The position numbers were made by a program, and so were the translations under genes. The notes below the pieces were generated by a model. The model was not told where the DNA came from. It searched no databases and worked only from the letters and a program-made list of their open reading frames with translations. From the NCBI GenBank assembly GCA_016176845.1, contig JACOWJ010000010.1, positions 1-46,529 on the forward strand: a stretch of 46,529 bases of DNA, in the 5' to 3' direction. Positions 39,419 through 46,529 of this stretch are shown here, in pieces; positions within the stretch are counted from its first letter, which is position 1; every line of letters starts with the position of its first letter. This stretch comes from Nitrospinota bacterium (GTDB taxonomy: Bacteria; 2-12-FULL-45-22; JACOWJ01).

Positions 39419-39634
39419 ATGGTCACGGAACAGGGGAGTCAGACGGCCAAAAGGGCTGCGGCCCTCCGGGCGGTCGAATCGGAGCGGCCCGCTGAAGAGA
39501 GGATCCTTGATGATCCCTACGCCGCCACCTTTGCCGGTCCGGAGGAGGTCGAGCAGGCCTGCCAGCGATACGCCCCCAGGGAGAATGCTCCCCTGGAGCC
39601 GACGTATCACATTGCTACTGCCGTGGCCCTGTGA
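39419..39634 (+). pseudogene. Truncated N-terminal fragment resembling LCM-type SAM-dependent methyltransferase
   Basis: 71 aa 'RAAALRAVESERPAEERILDDPYAATFAG' typical N-terminal motif; no downstream domain. Confidence 0.5.
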
Positions 39635-39779
39635 GGGCGCCCATCTTCCAAGGGCTGCGGCATCGCCAGGGGCCCCCCTTGGAGTCCACCCCGGCCCATT
39701 CCATCCAGGGGGTCGCGGAGGGAACCGAAGGAGATTCGGAAGGCACCGGAAAACGAAGGGACGAAGGAAGGAGAGCGAG

Positions 39780-40621
39780 ATGCGTGCACTCAGAGCACTG
39801 GAAGAGATCCGAGGCGTCAATATCCCCACGCCCTTCTTCTTCGTATTCACCATCCCAAGAGGTTCGACCATGGCGCCCTCCAGCTCTATCAGACCCAGGT
39901 CGAGCGATTCAAGGAGGGACTCGAGGGGCTCATCGGCGCCGAGATCTCCGACGAGTCGCTCCGGGAGGCCATCCGGGTCTACAACCGGAACCGGGAGCTC
40001 CTGAAAGAACTGTTCGACCTGCGAAGATCGGACACCCCGCCACTCTCCGGCGCTGAGGCCCTCGAGATCCTCAACGCGGGGTTCCGGATGCCTAAGGAGG
40101 AGCACACGGCGCTGCTGGAAAGACTGCTCCAGGAGATCTCCCAGAGTCCTCCGGCCCCGAGGGGAGGTCCCCAATACCGGCTGATGATCAATGGCAGCCC
40201 CCTGAACAATCCCGAATTTATCCAGACCATCGAGGAGCTGGGGGGCCTGGTGGTGATCGATGAGTTGTGCACGGGCGCCCGGTACTTCTGGGACCCGGTG
40301 GATGCCTCCCTGCCCCCCCTCGAAGCCCTCTCGATGCGCTACCTGTATCATTTCCCCTGTGCCAGGATGTACCCCTCGGAGGAGCGGTTTAAACGGGTGA
40401 TCAACCTGGCCAAGGAGTACAAGGTTCATGGGGTGATCACGCAAATGATCCGCTACTGCACGCCGTACACGCGCGATCAGGTCCTGCTGCAGGAGAAGCT
40501 GGAGGAAGAGGGGATCCCGGTCCTCTCCCTGGATGTGGAATATGGCCAGGGAGGCGTCGGGGCGATCCGGACCCGGGTCCAGGCCTTTTTGGAGATGTTG
40601 GAAGGGAGGAGTGCGCGATGA
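39780..40621 (+). pseudogene. N-terminally truncated, frameshifted HgdB/BcrC-like dehydratase subunit
   Basis: Frame 39780 'MRALRALEEIRGVNIPTPFFFVFTIP' shifts near 39852-39857 into '..KRFDHGALQLYQTQVERFKEGLEGLIGAEISDESLREAIRVYNRNRELLKELFDLRRSD...MPKEEH...' continuous to 40621. Confidence 0.65.
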
Positions 40622-41886
40622 AGCGGCTAGAAAAAACCGATTTGAGCAAATGCGAGGAATTGATCCGGGTTCTCGAGGAGGCGAAATCCCAGGCCGAGAC
40701 CCCGGTCGATGCCGCGGCGTATGATCTGTGGGCCCAGTATTATCGAAGGTTGATCCGGGCCAAATCCCAAGGGAGGCTGATCGTGGGCCACAACTGGTTC
40801 ACCCCCATCGACATCTGCCGGGCGATGGAGATGGAGCCCCTGTGCATCAACGGGTACGCCCAGATCATGGCAGTGACGCTGGGCCTGGAGGGAGGAGTCT
40901 CCGGGGCGTCCAAGGCCGCCGGGCTGGCCCCCGAGCTGTGCGGGAGCCATATCTCCAGCCCGGGCGTGGCCTTGAAGGGGTGGATGGTCGAGCCGGACGT
41001 GGCCGTCTGGAATCACGGCCCCTGCGACAACACCGCCAAGCACGGGGAGCTCTTCACGGAGCTCTTCGGCATCCCGGGCTTCTTCCTGGACCCGCCCTAC
41101 CGGGGGGAGGACGAGGCCGAGATCGCCTACTATACCGAGCAGCTGAGGGGATTGGTCCGGTTCCTGGAGGACCTGACCGGCCGGCCGATGGATTGGGATC
41201 GGTTGCGGGAAGTGATGCGGCTCTCGGCGGAGATCGTCAACCTGCGCAAAGAGATCAACGAGTTGAGGAAGGCCGTCCCCTGTCCCTCCAGCATCCGGTG
41301 GACGGGGAATTACCTGACCATCTTCTCCTTCATCTGGTCCGGGACCCCCGAAGGGGTGGCGTTTCACCGGCTGATGCGGGACGAGATGAAGAAGCGGGTC
41401 GCGCAGGGCCAGGGCTTCATCCCTCAGGAGAACTACCGGGTGATGTTCGTGGGGCTGCCCGCCGCCTATGATGCGGATTTCATCAACTGGATGCAGGTAG
41501 AGAAGGGGATCAGCGTAGTCTCAGAGCCCGGCATTTCCCATTACCTCGGCTGGGAGCCTGATTACAGCAAGCCCCTGGAGAGCCTGGCCCGCTGCCGGAC
41601 CTACACCACCTGCTGGGCGATGCAGGGGCCTTTGAAGGAGATGTGGATCCCCGATGCCGTGGCCGCCGCCAGGGAGTATCACGTCGATGGCGTGATGTGC
41701 TGGCCGGCCCGGGGATGCCGTCAGTACCCGGCGGCCCTGCGCGCGGTGGCCGATGCGATCAAGCGGGAGGTGGGGATTCCCGTCGTCATGATGGTGGACT
41801 CCGACTTCAACGATCCCTTCTTCGTCTCCGCCGAAGAGCTGATGGACAATGTGGAGAAGGCCCTGGAGATCATCGACAAAAAGTAG
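40618..41886 (+). CDS. 2-hydroxyacyl-CoA dehydratase / benzoyl-CoA reductase family subunit
   Basis: 422 aa; 'GHNWFTPIDICRAMEMEPLCINGYAQ', 'ELCGSHISSPGVALKGWMVEPDVAVWNHGPCDN', 'GVMCWPARGCRQYPAALRAVADAIKREVGIPVVMMVDSDFND'. Confidence 0.85.
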   Translation: MKRLEKTDLSKCEELIRVLEEAKSQAETPVDAAAYDLWAQYYRRLIRAKSQGRLIVGHNWFTPIDICRAMEMEPLCINGYAQIMAVTLGLEGGVSGASKAAGLAPELCGSHISSPGVALKGWMVEPDVAVWNHGPCDNTAKHGELFTELFGIPGFFLDPPYRGEDEAEIAYYTEQLRGLVRFLEDLTGRPMDWDRLREVMRLSAEIVNLRKEINELRKAVPCPSSIRWTGNYLTIFSFIWSGTPEGVAFHRLMRDEMKKRVAQGQGFIPQENYRVMFVGLPAAYDADFINWMQVEKGISVVSEPGISHYLGWEPDYSKPLESLARCRTYTTCWAMQGPLKEMWIPDAVAAAREYHVDGVMCWPARGCRQYPAALRAVADAIKREVGIPVVMMVDSDFNDPFFVSAEELMDNVEKALEIIDKK

Positions 41887-41916
41887 TTGTCTACTTTCCT
41901 GATTTTCTTGCGATCT

Positions 41917-41942
41917 GGTGCCATCGAAAGGCCGATGGCACC
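41917..41942 (+). terminator. Hairpin GGTGCCATCG-aaaggc-CGATGGCACC downstream of dehydratase operon
   Basis: Perfect 10-bp stem 31 nt after the stop codon; no clear U-tract. Confidence 0.45.
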
Positions 41943-42178
41943 AGCCGGTACATCTCTGGATTCTCCCGCCGATTCTGCTCGTAGGAGATGGGACAAAAGA
42001 GGTCTGTCTTCATGCGACAATGGCAACGCAAATCGCTAAAAAATTTACTAACAAAAGTACTGTGCCCTCAGACCATCATGAAGTGGGTTGCCAGGCTGTC
42101 CATCAAACGTATCCAGCAAGAAACTCATACGGTTGGCACTCAGTACAGCTCCACAGAATTAAGTGCCCAGTGGGATGG

Positions 42179-42252
42179 GATTGCTTCGTCGCTAGCGCTC
42201 CTCGCAATGACAAAATCAGGTCATTGCGAGGAGCGCTAGCGACGAAGCAATC
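42179..42252. repeat. Perfect 33-bp-stem hairpin repeat (GATTGCTTCGTCGCTAGCGCTCCTCGCAATGAC / revcomp, 8-nt loop)
   Basis: Stem arms 42179-42211 and 42220-42252 fully complementary. Confidence 0.9.
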
Positions 42253-42895
42253 TCTAACAGGACAACCTTTTACGTGGAGGGGTACTCAGGGTTACGGCGA
42301 GCCGTTTTCTAACGGCTTTCTTTGGATAATCGACACCCGTATTGCCTCGAGTGCCGGGAAAATTCTTGCTGTGCTGGCCTTCAACGTCCTCCATCACCAT
42401 TTGAGCGCGGCAGCGCCGTCGCTGCAAAGCGTCCACTGCGTCGCGGTCTCTGTGGCGATATCGTGGACGGGTGAAGCCATAGCCGATTTCCTCCAAAGAG
42501 CCTGCCCTGGACCTGATCCACCCACCTCCCCTGTGCGCATCGGTTTCACGAACTGGATCTTGGAAAACAGACCCATGTCTCCGCCGAGGGATCGTCCGTT
42601 GGGACTCGCAATGGCTAAATGACCAGAGGATCGAGAAACTCTAAAGCCAACAACTGGGGAAAGTTTCATAGTCGATTTAGACGCCCCACATTAAGGCCCT
42701 TAACGATAACATTTAACCTCAAGAAGGCTACATCCATAAGTAGGGGAAGTCAAGCAAGTTTTTTGGCTTACGTCAGGTCTTAAGCAGATGGCCAAGTACC
42801 AGATCCTCAAAGGGGAAAGGACGGAAAGAGGCAAGGCTAGTGTCGAAGAGGGAAGACTGTGGTCCCCTCTTTAATTTTTAAGGATTGTTGAGTGT

Positions 42896-43690
42896 TTATC
42901 CTTTTTGCCCTTCCATAGCCTGGAAAAAGCCTTCCAATTGGCTTTGGAACTGCATCAACACCCCAGCCATCCCTTCTGCCGGGGGACGCAGCCTGACCCA
43001 TTCCAGCTCATAGCCATAGGCATGGCGGAAAAAGTGGCGAAAATCCAGGTAGTCCTTGAGCATGGCCCACAAGGCTTCATCAATAACCGCTGGACGCCCT
43101 CCTCCCCGGGCTGTGGCCATCTGCTCCAACAGGTCCAGGTGCCAGTGAGATCCCCGCGGAAGCCCTTCGCCCATGTGAGTGGCGATGCGCCTGAAGATGC
43201 TTTCGATGGCCGCGTAGAATTCGTGCAGGAGGGCAGACATCGAACGCAATTCTCGTGGCGTTGGCGGATTCGATCGTTGGGTCAGATCCTCATCCATTGC
43301 GGTTACCACCCGTTCCAGCCCCTTTAGCTCGTCCTCGATCAGTCCCTTCAAGGCTTCCAAAGAGTACTGCGGCATAGCGACCTCCTCTAGAATCCGGCGC
43401 CGCAACTCGGGCCAGGCCCCTTCCAGCAGCACCAGGTCTACGCTCAGATCTGGGGGTACCACCTGCTTCAACGCCCGCCAGGCCTCCCAAAAATGTTCTG
43501 GCGCCATTCCCTCTACCGCCAGGTCCAGGTCCGAATTTTCGTGCCATGGGCCTTGTCCAACCACGGACCCAAACGGGATTACCCGTCGGGCACCAAAATT
43601 TTCCCGCAACAGGCGAGCGCACGCCTCGGCCACTGCCAACGCCTTCCTGCGCCGCATGTCCTGGCTTTCATTCTCTGTCCCTCTGTCCAT
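42896..43690 (-). CDS. Single-chain nucleotidyltransferase (MNT)-HEPN-like fusion protein
   Basis: N-term 'PFGSVVGQGPWHENSDLDLAVEG' (GSx11DxD); C-term 'RHFFRHAYGY' matching HEPN Rx4HxY. Confidence 0.7.
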   Translation of the reverse strand: MDRGTENESQDMRRRKALAVAEACARLLRENFGARRVIPFGSVVGQGPWHENSDLDLAVEGMAPEHFWEAWRALKQVVPPDLSVDLVLLEGAWPELRRRILEEVAMPQYSLEALKGLIEDELKGLERVVTAMDEDLTQRSNPPTPRELRSMSALLHEFYAAIESIFRRIATHMGEGLPRGSHWHLDLLEQMATARGGGRPAVIDEALWAMLKDYLDFRHFFRHAYGYELEWVRLRPPAEGMAGVLMQFQSQLEGFFQAMEGQKG

Positions 43691-44012
43691 CCCTTCTCCC
43701 TGGTCGAGCGCTGACTCTATCGCTCGACCTGCACAACGGGCAGCACACTCGTGACGACTCCCTAGCGCAATACATCCCCTCCCGTTTACGGGAGAGGTCT
43801 TCTCGCGCATTTTTTACAACTTGCCCGTTGCCCGACCTGCCCAGCCAAAAAGAACCTCGTTACCGTATTAATTAATAATTGTTGCAGCCCTGACAACCCA
43901 ATGCAAGATTGCCCGGGGAGGACGACTGTGTGCCGGCTGATCGACTTGTCCTGGGAGATTCGACCATGCTGGAGCTTGCTTTAGGGCAGATTACATCGAA
44001 GGGCAAAGAAAG

Positions 44013-44246
44013 TCAAGCTTCCAGGAGCAGCTTTGCCTCCTTCAAGTCTGCCGTGTCAAACCCCTCGGTGAACCAACCGTAGACCTCCTCCAGCCGCTGC
44101 CAGGCTCCTTCTCTCTTGCCCTGCCCCTGCCACAGACGGCTCAGGCTCATCACCGCCCGCAGCTCGAAGAGCCGCCCCATCATGCATCTGCGGACGGCTC
44201 TCTCTTCGGGCAAAAAGGGGTCTCTTTTCCACCTTATTTTAGCCAT
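44013..44246 (-). pseudogene. C-terminal remnant of a TPR/ATPase (adenylate-cyclase-associated type) protein
   Basis: 'WQGQGKREGAWQRLEEVYGWFTEGFDTADLKEAKLLLEA' resembles the C-terminal end of large predicted ATPase/TPR regulators; only 77 aa. Confidence 0.5.
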
Positions 44247-44321
44247 TTTTGGGTCTTGACATTGGGGCCAACCTTAGGGCTAGTGAAGAAGAACTTTTGC
44301 AAACCCCTAACCTCTAGCCAC

Positions 44322-44350
44322 TTAAAAATGGAAATTCCTATGCTATCGAG
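44322..44350 (-). repeat. Copy of GGAAATTCCTATnC(G)ATC dispersed element
   Basis: TTAAAAATGGAAATTCCTATGCTATCGAG. Confidence 0.6.
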
Positions 44351-44508
44351 TTATAAACGTTGCACGCCATCGTTGCAAGTGTTGCAACAGCCAGGCCTTC
44401 GAAGGGAAAAGGCCGCTCCTGATGAGGAGGCCGCGCCCCAGGCCCTCTTCTGTTGCAACACCTGCGGGGCAACTGTCCCCCACCGCTCCTCGATATCCTG
44501 TTAATTTA

Positions 44509-44582
44509 ATCGCATAGAATAATTCCAGGATAGGAATTTCGTTTTTCAGCTATGAGCTTTGAGCTATGAGCTATGAGCTAAT
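44509..44582. repeat. Composite repeat: degenerate GGATAGGAATTTCGTTTTT element + AGCTATGAGCTTTGAGCTATGAGCT words
   Basis: Same pairing of element and AGCT words as at 18911-19020. Confidence 0.65.
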
Positions 44583-44695
44583 TTACGGGCTCGGGCAATT
44601 GGCAAGATATTTGCTTCATTTAGTTGCAACCTTTCAATTCAGGATAAGATGATCCATTCACCCAAAAGAAATCTTTGCAAAAGGAGGAGAAACCC

Positions 44696-45118
44696 ATGTT
44701 AGACCTGATCAATGAAAATAAACTGGGAATTGCCAAGGGGAGCGAGGTGGAGAAGGCTGTGGAGGCCAATTTCCGCGGGGAGACCAGTGAAGTGGGGCTC
44801 TACCTGGCTATGGCTCGACAGGCCCAGCGAGAGGGCTATCCCGAGGTCGGTGCCGCCTTGGAATCGATCGCCTGGGATGAGGCCTGGCATGCTGCCAACT
44901 TCGCCGAGCTAAATGGTCTGATCTCCGAGAGCACCAAGGAGAACCTGGAGAGAATGTTGGCAGGAGAGCAGGCCGCCAACCGGGGCAAGCGCGAGTCCGC
45001 TCTGAGGGCCAAGGAAGCCGGACTGGATGCCGCCCATGATGTCTTCGACATCTCCTCGCGAGACGAAGGGAGGCATGCTCGGGCGCTGCAGGGGCTGCTA
45101 GAGAGGTACTTTAAGTAA
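44696..45118 (+). CDS. Rubrerythrin-like ferritin-like diiron protein without rubredoxin domain
   Basis: '[46 protein letters not shown]', '[21 protein letters not shown]'. Confidence 0.85.
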   Translation: MLDLINENKLGIAKGSEVEKAVEANFRGETSEVGLYLAMARQAQREGYPEVGAALESIAWDEAWHAANFAELNGLISESTKENLERMLAGEQAANRGKRESALRAKEAGLDAAHDVFDISSRDEGRHARALQGLLERYFK

Positions 45119-45233
45119 CAGAACCTTTTTGTACTGCTACCGATCATGCTGCACATTTTCAGTAGGGGCGGTTCGCGAACCCCCCCTATATAGGAACAGT
45201 TTGCCATAAAACCCCCGCCTATCAAGCCATAAA

Positions 45234-45653
45234 GTGAATTTTGCGGTATTGCCTAAAAAGGCACTTGACTCCGGCAAGCCGGCCTTCAAGACGGTGCCGG
45301 TTCCCCTTGACACAATATACGACGGCTTGATCATCGATGCCATCGAGCAGAACTTCAAACCAGCCCTTATCAACCGGATATTTACCGCCAAGGGAGAGGT
45401 CCTTTACGACCCGGCCAAGATCGGCAAGAAGTTCTTGGTTGAACAGGGGTGCGGCGAGTACGCCAACAGCATCGACAAAGCAAAAGCCGCTCTGGCGATT
45501 CGGGCGGTAAAGAAGCCCCTCATCATCAAAGCTGCCGGCAGCGTGAGTCAAACCGACCTGCAGGTTGCGGATGAAGATGCGCTCACCATATTCTCAGCCA
45601 ACCTGAAGAGCGGCTTTTTTGCCAGTGCCAAAGTGGCGTTTGTCCTGCAGTAG
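45234..45653 (+). CDS. Hypothetical protein, possibly LPP20-like periplasmic domain (possibly truncated)
   Basis: 139 aa ORF, GTG start; 'LYDPAKIGKKFLVEQGCGEYANSIDKAKAALAIRAVKKPLIIKA'. Confidence 0.4.
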   Translation: MNFAVLPKKALDSGKPAFKTVPVPLDTIYDGLIIDAIEQNFKPALINRIFTAKGEVLYDPAKIGKKFLVEQGCGEYANSIDKAKAALAIRAVKKPLIIKAAGSVSQTDLQVADEDALTIFSANLKSGFFASAKVAFVLQ

Positions 45654-46173
45654 AGCCGCAGGCAAGTTATGGGACATAGGGGTAGATAAGGGGAGGCTAC
45701 TTTTTGAGGAGCTAAGGTGCCCAGGAGGCAAGAATAAATCCGTCCCCTTTTCCCCCCTTCTATCCAATTCCTAGATCGGCGCGAAAAAACAACCCTTGAA
45801 AACCCGAACATCGTAGTGTACATATCTTTACAAATAGTGAAAGATCATGCCACGCTGAAGCGATTGGTCGAAATCAAAAAATTTGAAAGGAAGAGCGGAA
45901 GACCATCGTCTATATTCCTGACAGCCTACTGAGAGAGGCCAAGGGAAAACAGGTTTATGCAGGGCAAGAAATCATAGGTAGATACTTAAGGAATTTGTAG
46001 GATCCAGCAGGCTGAGAACTACTATATATAGATATAAATCCTGCAATTATATACATTATATTGTGTGTAAATGCCTGATTGGGTGAGTCTTCAATATTAT
46101 GATGATTTTGTTATAATCCATCCAATTCCCTAATACAATAAAGCCCATTAATAATTAGCGAGGAGGAACACGG

Positions 46174-46529
46174 ATGGATAATAAGCAACTGACTACAATT
46201 GCAGAGAAATTCCAAAATATCTTTTCCGAGTCAAAACTCAACATGTTAGGAAAATAAATCGAGTTTTGCCAGCGAAAACGTATCATTACCCCCTTCCGAC
46301 TGGTACTTTCTCTAACATCTAGCTTTGCTTGTAAGCAAACAGAGACCGTTGCAGACTTGCATCGTGACTTTAACGCATTATTTAACGCCGAAGTTACCTA
46401 CAAAGCCTTTCGGGATCAGCTAGCTAAAAGTCAGTTTCCGAATCTCATGGGCCAAATGTTATCTTTGACGATCCATGAGACGATCTTAAAAGTGTTAAGT
46501 TTCCAAAAAGGTCAGGCCTTTTCGGAGTT
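46174..46529 (+). mobile_element. IS4-like transposase N-terminus interrupted by in-frame TAA, running off the window
   Basis: 'MDNKQLTTIAEKFQNIFSESKLNMLGK*IEFCQRKRIITPFRLVLSLTSSFACKQTETVADLHRDFNALFNAEVTYKAFRDQL'; SD AGGAGG. Confidence 0.6.

Noticed and set aside
41918-42669. Possible transposase or other gene remnants in both strands of this region
   Set aside because: Only short, motif-free ORFs containing repeat sequence; could not support any family assignment.
44509-44582. Tandem AGCTATGAGCT words as a CRISPR array
   Set aside because: Units are ~11 bp, nearly contiguous and palindromic, with no spacers or cas genes.
45895-46000. Short ORF '..ERKTIVYIPDSLLREAKGKQVYAGQEIIGRYLRNL' as a CopG-like antitoxin
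   Set aside because: Too short, no clear start/SD and no recognisable ribbon-helix-helix motif.

Overview
GC-rich bacterial chromosomal window, probably from a deltaproteobacterial-type anaerobe (lineage is an inference). The first ~25 kb is mostly housekeeping: murJ, PHP, response regulator, mazG, mutL, guaB, guaA, dnaE, accA, rpoH-like sigma factor, hsp20, radical SAM, nfo, a cytochrome b subunit and hypE-D-C-F. The second half (about 25.0-41.9 kb) is an accessory catabolic-looking cluster: MFS transporters, two loci for 2-hydroxyacyl-CoA dehydratase/benzoyl-CoA reductase (HgdB/BcrB-C type) proteins, a double CaiB/BaiF CoA-transferase, DUF1329 and DUF1302 envelope proteins and a URO-D-like methyltransferase. 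The strongest novelty candidate is at 26640-27779. Here a HgdB-family subunit is split by an in-frame TGA exactly where the family normally has the Cys of a 'C-D-x-x-R-R-L-Y-D' motif. That TGA is followed 16 nt later by the apical loop of a perfect 6-bp hairpin that fits a bacterial SECIS, suggesting an undescribed selenocysteine-containing dehydratase/reductase. The window is also dense in word-like palindromic repeats. Some are composite, two are flanked by perfect 31-37 bp direct repeats, and two appear to be translated in frame inside dnaE. All assignments are by eye; no database search was run.
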